Source of the DNA: Thermoleophilia bacterium UBA2241
GTDB taxonomy: Bacteria; Actinomycetota; Thermoleophilia; UBA2241
Assembly: GCA_002347645.1 (NCBI GenBank)
Contig: DDYF01000039.1
Coordinates: 62,204-126,203 of the forward strand
DNA: 64,000 nucleotides
Direction of reading: 5' to 3'
Below the pieces are notes generated by a model. The model was given only the letters and a program-made list of their open reading frames with translations, was not told the DNA's origin and made no database searches. A program made the translations under genes and the position numbers. Positions 24,623 through 33,195 of this stretch are shown here, piece by piece (position 1 is the first letter of the stretch; every line of letters starts with the position of its first letter).

Positions 24623-24901
24623 CTACGCGAGGCGGTCCAGCGCCGCGGCCAGCTCGACGTCGCGGGTCGTCACCCCGCCGGCGCTGTGCGTGGCCAGACG
24701 CAGCGTCACCTTGTTGTAGCGGATGTCGATGTCGGGGTGGTGTTGCATCCCCTCGGCGACGTCCGCCAGCTGCTCGACGAAGTCGACGGCACGGGCGAAG
24801 TCGGCGAGGCGGAAGGTCCGTGTCAGCGCCCCGTCCGCGAAGCCCCAGCCTTCGAGGTCGCCGAGGGCAGCGTCGATCTGCTCTTGCGACAGCACGTCCA
24901 T
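24623..24901 (-). CDS. Pterin-4a-carbinolamine dehydratase family protein
   Basis: A 92-residue PCD/DCoH-fold protein that dehydrates 4a-hydroxytetrahydrobiopterin in pterin-dependent hydroxylation; in bacteria it may also serve molybdopterin or folate chemistry. The signature is MQHHPDIDIRYNKVTLRLATH followed by GGVTTRDVELA. The protein has the normal length of 90-110. ATG 24901 gives the typical start. No phenylalanine hydroxylase is in the window, so the physiological pterin is unknown. The smpB gene lies just upstream on the same strand. Confidence 0.92.
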   Translation of the reverse strand: MDVLSQEQIDAALGDLEGWGFADGALTRTFRLADFARAVDFVEQLADVAEGMQHHPDIDIRYNKVTLRLATHSAGGVTTRDVELAAALDRLA

Positions 24902-24935
24902 GAGCCCCTCCGGGTCAGCGTTGCTCCTCCCGGGA

Positions 24936-25406
24936 CTACTCTTCCCCGCGGCCGCGCAGGGCACGCTCGACGTCGCGCTGCGCGTCGCGCTTCGCCATAT
25001 CGGCGCGCTTGTCGTAGAGCTTCTTGCCGCGGGCGAGGCCGATCTCGACCTTCGCCCGCCCGTCCCTGAAGTACAGCTTCGTCGGCACGATCGTGTACCC
25101 GCGCTCGTTGACTTTGCCGGCGATGCGGTCGATCTCGCGCGCGTGCAGCAGGAGCTTGCGAGGGCGCAGCGGCTCGTGGTTCCAGACGTTGCCCTGGGAG
25201 TACGGGCTGATGTGGACACCAAGGAGGAAGAGCTCGCCGTTGCGGACCTCGGCGTAGCTGTCGCGCAAGTTCACGCGCCCTTCGCGCAGTGACTTCACCT
25301 CGGTGCCGACCAGGACGAGGCCCGCCTCGAAGGTCTCGTCGATGAAGAAGTCGTGGTACGCCTTGCGGTTGCCGGCGACCTGCTTGATGCCCGTCTCTCG
25401 CGCCAT
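24936..25406 (-). CDS. smpB: SsrA-binding protein SmpB
   Basis: SmpB delivers tmRNA to stalled ribosomes for trans-translation. The 156-residue protein has the family core NRKAYHDFFIDETFEAGLVL, GTEVKSLREGRVNLRDSYA, SPYSQGNVWNHEPLRPRKLLLH and KLYFRDGRAKVEIGLARGKKLYDKR, followed by the basic C-terminal tail. The ATG at 25406 is preceded by TACCCT at 25418-25413, six bases away, which suggests leaderless initiation. No tmRNA gene was seen in the window. rnr lies upstream, a frequent neighbour that cooperates in degrading trans-translated mRNA. Confidence 0.97.
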   Translation of the reverse strand: MARETGIKQVAGNRKAYHDFFIDETFEAGLVLVGTEVKSLREGRVNLRDSYAEVRNGELFLLGVHISPYSQGNVWNHEPLRPRKLLLHAREIDRIAGKVNERGYTIVPTKLYFRDGRAKVEIGLARGKKLYDKRADMAKRDAQRDVERALRGRGEE

Positions 25407-25469
25407 GGGCCTAGGGTACCGCATCGGGCGAACGGGGCGCGGCAGCCGCACGGCGCGGCGCCGCGCGGG

Positions 25470-27506
25470 TCATGGCCGGCGGCGTTGGTGCTCGCGGCCG
25501 GGGGCCCGGCGCCGCGGCGGCCGGCTGCCCGTCGTACGCCGGTTGGGCATGCGGCCACGACCGGCCACGGGACGGTCGGGTGCCTCGAGCGCGGGCGCGA
25601 GGTCGACGCGGCCGCGCACGCAGTCGACGCGCTCGACGCGGACCTCGATCGCGTCGCCGAGCCGGTAGCGGCGGCCGCTGGCGTCGCCGATGGCGGCCGT
25701 CTCGTGCTCGCTGAGCGAGAAGCGCTCCCCACCCAGGCTGCGCATCGGCAGGTAGCCCTCGTGGACGCCGCCGAAGCGCACGAAGATGCCGCCGGCCACG
25801 AGACCGGTGATCTCGCCCGAGAAGGCCGTCTCCCACCCCATGTCGTGGAGGCGGCGGTCGAGCAGGAAGGTGAGGGCGATGTCGTCGCCGTCGGTCTCCG
25901 TGCGCGCAAAGGCGCGCTCGGTGACGGAACAGGACTCGGCGAGAGCGACGAGCTCCTCGTCGCCCGGCACGCCTGGGCCGTCGCCGAGCTCCTTGAGCAA
26001 CGCGCGGTGGACCACCAGGTCCGGGTAGCGGCGGATCGGCGAGGTGAAGTGCAGGTATCCGGGGCTGGCAAGACCGAAGTGGCCGCGGTTCCGCGGTGCG
26101 TAGACGGCCTGCTTGAGCGAGCGCAGAAGGAGCGTGGGCCAGGCCAGCCGGCCACGGCCCTCGCGCGCGCTGGTCGCGGCGATCGCCGCCGCGGCGCGCG
26201 CGTACGCCGCGCCGAGCTGGCCGCTCTGCAGCGCGCCCTCGGGCAGCGCCGGTACCGGCACGCCGAGCTCCTCGAGCTGGTCCCAGAGTTCGAGCGCGCT
26301 TTGCGCGTCGGGGGGCTCGTGCACGCGGAAGATCGCCGCCGCCCGGCGCTTGAGCAGGAACTCGGCGACGGCCTCGTTGGCGGCCAGCATGAACTCCTCG
26401 ACGAGGGCGTGCGAGGCCGTCTCCGGGCGCGCGGTCGCGCCCGTCAGGCGGCCGTCGTCGTCGAACTCGTACTCGGGCTCGAACGAGGCGATGCGCAGGG
26501 CGCCGCGGGCGAAGCGCTTGCGGCGCAGCGTGCCCGCGAGCTCGGCCGCCAGGCACAGCTGCTCGATCAGCGCGGCGTCGGCCTCGGTCGTGGCGTCCGG
26601 GACCGCAGCAGGCGGGCGGGCGGCGGCGGGCTGTGGGGCCGTCGAGTCCTCCCGGACCGCCGCGGTGCCGGCGGCCGCTCCATCGTCGCCGGCCGCGGCC
26701 GGCCCGTCGCCGCTCTCTGCGTCCGGCGCGGCGGCGATCAGCCCCTCCGCGGCACCGTGCGCCTGCAGGATCTCATCGGCGAACCCGTACGTCAGCCGGT
26801 GATCGCTGCTGATGGTCGAGCGGTAGAACTGCGTCGACGTACGCCGGCCCTGCGCGTCGAACGTGAACTCGACGGTCAGGCACTTGCGCGGCGTACGCGG
26901 ACGCAGGCTGCACAGGTCCGACGAGAGCGCCGCCGGCAACATCGGCTCCGCCCACAGCGGCAAGTACAGGCTCGACGTGCGGCGGCGCGCCTCGAGGTCG
27001 ATGGCGCCGCCCTGGTCGACGAAGTACGAGACGTCGGCGATGTGGACGTGGGCGCGGTAGCCCTCGCCCTCGCGCGCGACCGAGACGGCGTCGTCGAAGT
27101 CGCGCGCCGTGTCCGGGTCGATGGTGAACGTCGGCAGGCCGGCGAGTTCGCGGCGCGCGTCGTCGGGATGCGCCGCGCGCCCGCGCACCGCATCGGCCTC
27201 GTCGAGGACCTCGCCCGCGAACCCCCGGCGTACGCCGGCGGCGTACAGCAACGCCTTGAGCGCCGCATCGAGACTGGCCGACGGCCCGAGCACTTCGACG
27301 ACGCGCAGACGGTCGCCGGGGGCCGGCACCGCGAGGACCAGGTCGTCGAGCTCGAACGGCACGCTCCCCTTGGCCGTGAGGTACGAGCGCTCGTCGCCGT
27401 GGATCGGTTCGAGCGACCAGAATCGACCCCGGCGGGCGGCGCGGAAGGGACGCGCGGCCGGCGGTGTCGGCCGCTTCTTCGGCGGCTTCGTCGGCGTCTT
27501 CGTCAC
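25470..27506 (-). CDS. rnr: Ribonuclease R (RNB-family exoribonuclease) with an internal low-complexity insert
   Basis: A processive 3'-5' exoribonuclease; 678 residues. The RNB catalytic centre is clear: FTIDPDTARDFDDAVSV near 127-143, with the four acidic residues, then HVHIADVSYFV. Later motifs include RNRGHFGLASPGYLHFTSPIRRYPDLVVHR, then an S1 domain (FSGEITGLVAGGIFVRFGGVHEGYLP) and a basic tail. The N-terminal cold-shock domains are short or reduced compared with E. coli RNase R. Around residues 262-320 an Ala/Pro/Gly/Asp-rich insert interrupts the RNB domain. The GTG at 27506 is four bases below the ctpA stop. Confidence 0.94.
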   Translation of the reverse strand: MTKTPTKPPKKRPTPPAARPFRAARRGRFWSLEPIHGDERSYLTAKGSVPFELDDLVLAVPAPGDRLRVVEVLGPSASLDAALKALLYAAGVRRGFAGEVLDEADAVRGRAAHPDDARRELAGLPTFTIDPDTARDFDDAVSVAREGEGYRAHVHIADVSYFVDQGGAIDLEARRRTSSLYLPLWAEPMLPAALSSDLCSLRPRTPRKCLTVEFTFDAQGRRTSTQFYRSTISSDHRLTYGFADEILQAHGAAEGLIAAAPDAESGDGPAAAGDDGAAAGTAAVREDSTAPQPAAARPPAAVPDATTEADAALIEQLCLAAELAGTLRRKRFARGALRIASFEPEYEFDDDGRLTGATARPETASHALVEEFMLAANEAVAEFLLKRRAAAIFRVHEPPDAQSALELWDQLEELGVPVPALPEGALQSGQLGAAYARAAAAIAATSAREGRGRLAWPTLLLRSLKQAVYAPRNRGHFGLASPGYLHFTSPIRRYPDLVVHRALLKELGDGPGVPGDEELVALAESCSVTERAFARTETDGDDIALTFLLDRRLHDMGWETAFSGEITGLVAGGIFVRFGGVHEGYLPMRSLGGERFSLSEHETAAIGDASGRRYRLGDAIEVRVERVDCVRGRVDLAPALEAPDRPVAGRGRMPNRRTTGSRPPRRRAPGREHQRRRP

Positions 27507-27510
27507 CGCG

Positions 27511-28683
27511 TCACCGCGCCGCGATGTACGCGAGCGCCCGGTCCAGCGTCTCGTCCTTCTTCGTCTTCGGGTCGTCGGGCGCCTTGATGTCGGGCTTGAT
27601 GCCCTTCTTGTCGATGTTCGTCCCCGCCGGCGTGTAGTAGGTCGCCGTTGTCAGCTTGAGGCTGGCGCCGTTGCCGAGCGGCACGATGCTCTGCACCACG
27701 CCCTTGCCGAACGTCGTCTCGCCGATCACCGTCGCGCGCTCGCGGTCGCGCAAGGCCCCGGTGACGATCTCGGATGCGCTGGCCGTGTACCCGTTGGTGA
27801 GCACCACGACGGGCAGGTCGGTGGCGGGCGTCTCGTCGCTGCGGAAGACCTCGAGCGGGGAGTTCAGGCCTTTCGTCGAGACGATATCGCCCTCCACGAA
27901 GACGCCGGTCACGTCGACCGCCTCCGAGAGCAGCCCGCCGCCGTTGTAGCGCAGGTCGAGGACGATCCAGTCCGCGCCCTTCTCCTCGAGCTTATCGACC
28001 TCGTCGCGCACGTCGTCGCCGGCGCTTCCGGCGAACTCGTAGAGCTGCACGTAGCCGACATCGTCGCGGCCCGCCTCGAGCATCTCGGTCCTGGTCTGGG
28101 GGATCGGGATCGTCTTGCGCGTCAGCGTGATGGACTCAGCCTTCTCGGCGCCCTTCTTGCGCACCGTCAGCGTCACCTCGGTGCCGGGCTTGCCTTTGAT
28201 GCGGGCGACGCTCGCCTCGAGCGCCTCGCCCTCGGTCGTCTCGCCGTCGACCGCCACGATCACGTCACCCGGTCCCAGGCCGGCGGACTTCGCCGGCGAG
28301 CCGTCGAAGACGCTCGTGATGAGCAGGCCGCCGTCCTTCTTCTGCAGCGCGGCGCCGATGCCCGAGTACTCGCCCTCGGTCTGCTCCTCCAGCTTCTTCG
28401 TGTCGCTCGGCGACAGGTAGGCGGTGTACGGGTCGTCCAGCGACTTGAGCATGCCGTCGATGCCCTTGGTCGAGAGAGCCTCGGGGTCGACCTCGCGGTA
28501 GTAGCGGCCCTGCAACTCTTCGATGATCCGCTGGTGGAGTTCGCCGGCTTGGGCCGCCGCGTCACGCTCGTCGGCGGTCAGCCGAACGGCGTCGTCGCCG
28601 TGCGCCCGCCAGCCGGCGAAGTAGCCGGCCAAGAAGCCGAGGGAGACGAGAATGACCAGGAGGGCTGTCCGGAGGGCGCGCAC
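27511..28683 (-). CDS. ctpA: C-terminal processing serine peptidase (S41, CtpA family)
   Basis: An extracytoplasmic PDZ-protease that cleaves envelope proteins or cell-wall hydrolases near their C-termini. The 390-residue protein has one N-terminal membrane anchor (residues 7-25), a PDZ domain at ~105-190 (GIGAALQKK, GLGPGDVIVAVDG), and the S41 core with the Ser-Lys dyad S302 (NGYTASASEIV) and K327 (TTFGKGVVQ), 25 residues apart as in CtpB. GTG at 28683 with TACGAT nine bases upstream suggests leaderless expression. The next gene upstream encodes an M23 peptidase with a coiled coil, so the two may form a wall-remodelling pair. Confidence 0.95.
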   Translation of the reverse strand: MRALRTALLVILVSLGFLAGYFAGWRAHGDDAVRLTADERDAAAQAGELHQRIIEELQGRYYREVDPEALSTKGIDGMLKSLDDPYTAYLSPSDTKKLEEQTEGEYSGIGAALQKKDGGLLITSVFDGSPAKSAGLGPGDVIVAVDGETTEGEALEASVARIKGKPGTEVTLTVRKKGAEKAESITLTRKTIPIPQTRTEMLEAGRDDVGYVQLYEFAGSAGDDVRDEVDKLEEKGADWIVLDLRYNGGGLLSEAVDVTGVFVEGDIVSTKGLNSPLEVFRSDETPATDLPVVVLTNGYTASASEIVTGALRDRERATVIGETTFGKGVVQSIVPLGNGASLKLTTATYYTPAGTNIDKKGIKPDIKAPDDPKTKKDETLDRALAYIAAR

Positions 28684-28692
28684 TGCTCAGGA

Positions 28693-28698
28693 ATCGTA
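28693..28698 (-). promoter_or_regulatory. -10 box of ctpA
   Basis: TACGAT on the minus strand ends nine bases before the GTG at 28683; there is no Shine-Dalgarno between. It fits the leaderless pattern seen elsewhere in the window. Confidence 0.4.
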
Positions 28699-28766
28699 GA
28701 CCGGGGACGAGACCGCCGCAAATCGCGGCGGGCGGAGGCCGAGGGACAGCGGGCCGGCGGCGGCGC

Positions 28767-29975
28767 TCAGGGGAGGTAGCCCATCGGGTCGACGGGCGTC
28801 CCGTTGACGCGCACCTCGAAGTGCAGGTGCGGACCCGTCGAGTAGCCGGTCGAGCCGACGTAGCCGATGACCGCGCCCTTCTGCACCGCCTGGCCGTAGC
28901 TCACGGCCACCGACGACTGGTGGGCGTAGAGGGTCGAGACGCCGTCGCCGTGGTCGACGGCGACCGTGTTGCCGTAGCCGTTCACCCAGGTGGCGTAGAT
29001 GACCTTGCCCGCGTCGGCCGCCCAAATGGCCGTCCCGCTGCTCGCCGCGATGTCGATGCCGGTGTGCAGGAGGCGCTTGCCCAGGATGGGGTGGATGCGG
29101 TAGCCGAAGCCGGAGGTCACCGTGCCGTTCACCGGCCAGGTCATCGCGCCGGTACCCTGGCCGCCGCCGGCGTTGCCGTTGATGATCCCCGCGAGGTTCT
29201 GGCTCTGTGCGAGCAGCTCGTCCTCCTGCCGCTCCAGCTCGGCGAGGTCGGACGTGGCCGCGGCGAGCGTCGCGCCCTTCTCCCGGCGGGCGGCGTAGAC
29301 GGCATCGCGTTGCTCCTGCTGGGCGGCACGCAGAGAGGCGAGCGCCGCGCGCTGGTCTTCGAGGTCGGCCGCCGCACGCGCCGCCTCTTCCTGCTTCTCG
29401 TCCAGTGCCGCGCGCTCCCGTTCGACCTCGTCACGCGCCAGCTCGAGCCGGCCCAGCAGGTCGCTCTCGCCGCCCACCAGGTCGTGCACCACCCGGAACC
29501 GGCTCACAAGGTCTTCGACGTCCGACGAGCGCAGGAGGACGTCCAGGTACGAGAGGTCGTTCGCCTTGTAGAGGACGACGATACGGCGCTCGAACGCGGT
29601 CTGCCGGATCGCGAGGCGGTTCTCGGCGACCTTGAGCTCGATACGCTTCTCGCGCAGCTCACCGCGCAGCCGGTCGAGGCGCGAGAGAGAGGCGGCCAGT
29701 CGCTGCTCGACCTCGGCGATCCTGGCCTCCGTGGCGGCGAGGTCGTCCTCGATGCCGCCGAGGCGCGCGTCGATGCCCTGGAGCTGCGCGCCGAGGTCGT
29801 TCGCGCGCGTCTCCGCGGCGGCGATCCGCTCGCGCATGAGTTCAAGCTGGCCGCGCGTGCGCGCGAGCTCGTCCTGCGCCTCACCGGGCGTGAGCGCGAG
29901 CGCGAGCGGCGTGACGAGCCCCGCGGCGAGGGCGGCGAGGAACGCGGCGAGGATGAGGGTGCGAAGCCGGGACAT
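28767..29975 (-). CDS. Coiled-coil M23 (LytM) peptidase, EnvC/RipA-partner type
   Basis: A secreted 402-residue protein: a signal peptide at ~1-27 (ILAAFLAALAAGLVTPLALA), a long coiled coil at ~33-250 rich in Glu/Arg/Leu, a short Gly-rich linker, and a C-terminal LytM domain at ~285-400. The zinc-site motifs are intact (HTGIDIAA and HLHFEVR), so it may be an active endopeptidase; EnvC itself is degenerate. Its location directly downstream of ftsX fits the known FtsEX-EnvC pathway, in which FtsEX activates septal wall hydrolysis through a coiled-coil periplasmic partner. ATG 29975 is chosen; an in-frame GTG lies nine bases upstream. Confidence 0.93.
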   Translation of the reverse strand: MSRLRTLILAAFLAALAAGLVTPLALALTPGEAQDELARTRGQLELMRERIAAAETRANDLGAQLQGIDARLGGIEDDLAATEARIAEVEQRLAASLSRLDRLRGELREKRIELKVAENRLAIRQTAFERRIVVLYKANDLSYLDVLLRSSDVEDLVSRFRVVHDLVGGESDLLGRLELARDEVERERAALDEKQEEAARAAADLEDQRAALASLRAAQQEQRDAVYAARREKGATLAAATSDLAELERQEDELLAQSQNLAGIINGNAGGGQGTGAMTWPVNGTVTSGFGYRIHPILGKRLLHTGIDIAASSGTAIWAADAGKVIYATWVNGYGNTVAVDHGDGVSTLYAHQSSVAVSYGQAVQKGAVIGYVGSTGYSTGPHLHFEVRVNGTPVDPMGYLP

Positions 29976-30031
29976 GACCTTCACCACTCTACTTCGGCAA
30001 GCCGGCCGTTTTCTGTAGACGGCCGCCGCCG

Positions 30032-30940
30032 TCAGGTACGCAGGTACCGGCGCAGCGCGACCAGGCCGCCGGCCGCGCCGAGGACGCCGCCGAGCAGCGC
30101 CAGCGTCGGAAGGAGCCCGAGGGGCCAGGTGTCGCCCTGCCACCAGAGCGGATAGACGTACGCGTCGAGGTAGTCCACCGAGTTCTTGAGCCAGTCGGCG
30201 ACCGCCCAGTTCACGAGGTAGACCGACAGCGCGCCGATGATCGCGCCGATCAGGCCGGCTGCGAAGCCCTCGATCACGAAGGGCCAGCGGATGAACCAGT
30301 TCGTGGCGCCCACCAGGCGCATGATCTCGACCTCCCGGCGGCGGGCGAAGATCGAGAGCCGGACCGTGGTCGAGATGAGCAGGATCGCGGCGGCGGCGAA
30401 CAGCGCCGTCGCGCCCCACATGCCCCAGCGGATCAGGTCGATGGTGCGCAGCATGCGCCGCACCGTCTTGGCGGCGTACTGCACCCCGTCCTGGGTGCCG
30501 GGCGTGTGCGACACGATCGGCTCGTCGTAGAACAGCGCCGCGACGGCGTCGACCTGGTCGGCGTCCTTGACGTACACCTCGAACGATGCCGGCAGCGGGT
30601 TGGTGGCGAGGTTCTTGGTGATGTAATCGCCGACGGTCTCGCGGAAGCGGTCGAGCGCCTCTTCCTTGCTGACGAAGTTCACTTCCTTGACCTGGGACAT
30701 CGCGAGGACCTTCTGCTGGAAGGCCTTCTGCTCCTGCGGCGTGGCGTCGTCCTTGATGAAGACCTCGATCATGACGCGGTTCTCGAGGCTCGTCGCGCCG
30801 CGGTCGAGGTTCTCGCCCATCACCAGCACGCTGCCGAGGATCACCGTCGAGATGAACACGGTGATGACGGCGGCCATCGTCATGACCCAGTTGCGGCGCA
30901 GCGAACCGAGCGCCTCGCGGAGGAAGAAGCCGAGGCGCAT
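30032..30940 (-). CDS. ftsX: Cell-division ABC permease FtsX
   Basis: A 302-residue permease with the FtsX topology: one helix near 20-45, a large extracellular domain (~50-170) carrying IEVFIKDDATPQEQKAF and FVSKEEALDRF, then three C-terminal helices with RREVEIMRLVGATNWFIRWPF. It works with FtsE to drive septal peptidoglycan hydrolysis. Its ATG at 30940 is one base after the ftsE stop. The coiled-coil M23 peptidase gene follows, probably the direct periplasmic target. Confidence 0.96.
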   Translation of the reverse strand: MRLGFFLREALGSLRRNWVMTMAAVITVFISTVILGSVLVMGENLDRGATSLENRVMIEVFIKDDATPQEQKAFQQKVLAMSQVKEVNFVSKEEALDRFRETVGDYITKNLATNPLPASFEVYVKDADQVDAVAALFYDEPIVSHTPGTQDGVQYAAKTVRRMLRTIDLIRWGMWGATALFAAAAILLISTTVRLSIFARRREVEIMRLVGATNWFIRWPFVIEGFAAGLIGAIIGALSVYLVNWAVADWLKNSVDYLDAYVYPLWWQGDTWPLGLLPTLALLGGVLGAAGGLVALRRYLRT

Positions 30941-30941
30941 C

Positions 30942-31649
30942 TCAGACGCCTTCCTCGAGGTCGTCCGGCGTCTGGTCGTACGAACCGCGACGTTCGTCGC
31001 GCACGAGACGGCCGGCATCCAACTGGAGGACGCGCCGCCGCATGCGGTTGACCATCTCGCGGTCGTGCGTGGCGATGACGACGGTGGTGCCGGTGCGGTT
31101 GATGCGCACGAGCAGCTGCATGATGCCGACCGCGGTCTCGGGGTCGATGTTGCCGGTCGGCTCGTCGGCGAGCAGCAGCGGCGGGTGGTTGACGAACGCG
31201 CGGGCGACCGAGACCCGCTGCTGCTCGCCGCCCGAGATCTCGTGCGGCAGGCTGTTCGTCTTCTCGCCGAGGCCGACGAGGTTGAGGATCTCGGGCACCT
31301 TGCGACGGATCATGCGCCGCGGTTCGCCGACCACCTCGAGCGCGTAGGCGACGTTCTCGTAGACGGTCTTGTTCGGCAGAAGTTTGAAGTCCTGGAAGAC
31401 GCACCCGATGTTGCGGCGCAACAGAGGCACCTTGCGCTGCGGCAGGGTGCCGAGGTTGCGCCCGGCCACGAGGATACGACCCTCGGTGGGCTCGAGCTCC
31501 TTGAGGACCAGCTTGATGAGGGTCGACTTGCCGGAACCGGACGCACCGACCAGAAAGACGAACTCACCCTTGCCGATGTGGCAGGTGAAGTCCTGGAGGC
31601 CGACCACATCCGGGTCGTAGGTCTTGGTGACGTTCTCGAAGACGATCAT
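30942..31649 (-). CDS. ftsE: Cell-division ABC ATPase FtsE
   Basis: The cytoplasmic ATPase of the FtsEX division complex, 235 residues. Walker A is GASGSGKST at 35-43, the signature is ISGGEQQRV and Walker B is LLLADEPTGNID. The N-terminal MIVFENVTKTYDPDVVGLQDF is typical. ATG 31649. It starts the ftsE-ftsX-M23 operon; the usual upstream prfB is not present here, and 31650-31880 holds an unexplained palindrome. Confidence 0.97.
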   Translation of the reverse strand: MIVFENVTKTYDPDVVGLQDFTCHIGKGEFVFLVGASGSGKSTLIKLVLKELEPTEGRILVAGRNLGTLPQRKVPLLRRNIGCVFQDFKLLPNKTVYENVAYALEVVGEPRRMIRRKVPEILNLVGLGEKTNSLPHEISGGEQQRVSVARAFVNHPPLLLADEPTGNIDPETAVGIMQLLVRINRTGTTVVIATHDREMVNRMRRRVLQLDAGRLVRDERRGSYDQTPDDLEEGV

Positions 31650-31755
31650 GTGTCTGGGCCGCTCCTCGTTCCGCCCGCCGCAGACCAAGGGCTGATTATG
31701 GACGGCTCGCCGGGCAAGTCAACCTGACCGACGCTCCGCTACACGCGATGCAAAG

Positions 31756-31822
31756 GGGGTTGCCGCACGCTGAGAAGGACCAGTTTGAGCGAGCCAAAGG
31801 AGCACTGGTGGCCGGCAACCCC
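31756..31822. repeat. Nested inverted repeat of unknown function
   Basis: GGGGTTGCCG (31756-31765) pairs with CGGCAACCCC (31813-31822). Inside it ACCAGT (31779-31784) pairs with ACTGGT (31804-31809). The 67-nt unit would fold as a two-stem RNA or act as a miniature repeat element. It lies in the gap between the ftsE promoter region and the end of the nitroreductase gene. It matches no riboswitch, SRP RNA or tmRNA consensus I know. Confidence 0.5.
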
Positions 31823-31880
31823 GTTCATACCGTTCGGCGCGACGGCGGGCGTTCCTTCCCGCGCGTCGCGCACCGCGGTG

Positions 31881-32390
31881 CTACCAGCGTTCGCGCTTGA
31901 CGAGGTCGTCGAGGGGACGGCGGTCGGTGTTCGCCGCGGCCTTGTCGGGCCAGCCCAGCGGCGTGAAGGCGATGGGCTCGACGTCGCCGGGGAGGCCGAA
32001 GACCTCGCGCGCCGCGGCGGGATCGAAGGCGGCGATCCAGCAAGTGCCGAGCCCCAGCGCCGTGGCCGCGAGAATGAGATGGTCCATGGCGATCGTCGCG
32101 TCGACCTCGTCGTAGGGCTTCTCGTCCATGCGCCGCCAGGCCTCGGCGGGGACGGCGACCACGCCGATCACCAGCGGCGCCTGGGTGAACCAGCCGCGCC
32201 CGTACACGCGCGCCAGCTCGTCTTCCCTGCCCTTCGTCTCGACGACGACGAGCCGGAACGGCTGCCTGTTGGCCGCCGTCGGCGCCCTGCGCGCGGCCTC
32301 GAGCACCTGGTCGAGCAGCTCGCCGGGCACGGGGTCGGGCTTGTATCCACGGACGCTGTAGCGCGCAGCGATCGTCTCGAAGAAGTCCAC
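31881..32390 (-). CDS. Nitroreductase-family FMN protein
   Basis: A compact (169-residue) NAD(P)H-dependent FMN oxidoreductase of the nitroreductase fold. It has RYSVRGYKPDPVP at the N-terminus, the FMN-binding ARRAPTAANRQPFRLVVVE at 33-51, and the C-terminal GLGTCWIAAFDPAAAREVFGLP. It is 20-30 residues shorter than typical homologues. The GTG at 32390 has GAGGAGGG upstream. Substrate cannot be named. It is divergent from the TetR gene and could be its regulatory target. Confidence 0.9.
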   Translation of the reverse strand: MDFFETIAARYSVRGYKPDPVPGELLDQVLEAARRAPTAANRQPFRLVVVETKGREDELARVYGRGWFTQAPLVIGVVAVPAEAWRRMDEKPYDEVDATIAMDHLILAATALGLGTCWIAAFDPAAAREVFGLPGDVEPIAFTPLGWPDKAAANTDRRPLDDLVKRERW

Positions 32391-32462
32391 GAGCCCTCCT
32401 CAGGCGTGCGGCCGATACTGGCTGAAGCTTAGCACGCCGGCCTGTCCCGACGGCGAAAACGC

Positions 32463-32491
32463 TTGTCTTCAACGAGAACGGATGTTCTAAT
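32463..32491 (+). promoter_or_regulatory. Promoter with overlapping inverted-repeat operator upstream of the TetR gene
   Basis: TTGTCT (32463-32468) and TCTAAT (32486-32491) are 17 bases apart. The spacer contains AGAAC-ggat-GTTCT (32475-32488), a 5-bp inverted repeat reaching into the -10 box, as expected for an autoregulating TetR repressor. The same site could also control the divergent nitroreductase gene. Confidence 0.5.
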
Positions 32492-32580
32492 CACCACCGT
32501 GACGGCCCGGCGACAGCCCCTTTCGGCACCGGTCGCCGTACGGCCAGACCGGACGAAAGGCCCGACGAACGGTCGGCGAC

Positions 32581-33195
32581 GTGAACCTCATACCACTGGC
32601 CAGGACCGAGGTCGACTACGAGGCCCGGCGGCGAGAGATCGCACGGGTCGTCGCACGCGTGTGGGCCACGCGCGGCGAACGCGCCTGCACGCTGCGCGCC
32701 GTCGCCGCCGAGCTCGGCACCTCCGTGACGGTGATCACGCGCTCGTTCTCCTCGCGCGCCGCGATGATGCGCTTCACCCGCGAACGCCTCTTGCGCGAGT
32801 GGGCGGCGTCGACGGTCGCGGCGATGGCCGCCGCGACCACGCCCGCCGCCAAGCTCAGGGCGCTCCTGCTCGAGCAGTGCCCGACCGACGAAGAGGCCCT
32901 GGCCGACGGGACCCTGTGGCTCCAGACCCTGGCCCCGGGGCAGCGTGACGAGGAGCTGATCGCGGGCAACAGGAGGTTCAACGACGAGCTGGTGGCGACC
33001 GCGGAGCCACTGCTCGAGGAGCTGGGCATCGACCGCGCGGTGGCTCCCCTCCTGATGATCGCGGTCTACGGCCTGAACGCGGCCGCGATCGAGGACCCCC
33101 GCACGTGGACATTCACACGCGTCGAAAGGACGCTCGACGACATCCTCCGCCGTCACGGCGTCGAGGACCATCAGCCGAGGAGGGCCGACCGATGA
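32581..33195 (+). CDS. TetR-family transcriptional regulator
   Basis: A 204-residue regulator with an N-terminal helix-turn-helix (RREIARVVARVWATRGERACTLRAVAAELGTSVTVITRSFSSRAAMMRF) and a helical ligand-binding domain. The GTG at 32581 begins the protein. Its stop overlaps the ATG of the aminotransferase gene (ATGA), so it belongs to the downstream operon that encodes the aminotransferase and the flavin/Fe-S dehydrogenase proteins. It probably represses that operon in response to an amine or amino acid; this is inferred from position. Confidence 0.88.
   Translation: MNLIPLARTEVDYEARRREIARVVARVWATRGERACTLRAVAAELGTSVTVITRSFSSRAAMMRFTRERLLREWAASTVAAMAAATTPAAKLRALLLEQCPTDEEALADGTLWLQTLAPGQRDEELIAGNRRFNDELVATAEPLLEELGIDRAVAPLLMIAVYGLNAAAIEDPRTWTFTRVERTLDDILRRHGVEDHQPRRADR

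Noticed and set aside
31756..31822. 4.5S/SRP RNA or tmRNA fragment
   Set aside because: The apical SRP tetraloop region and the tmRNA acceptor/tag features are absent; the element is too short.
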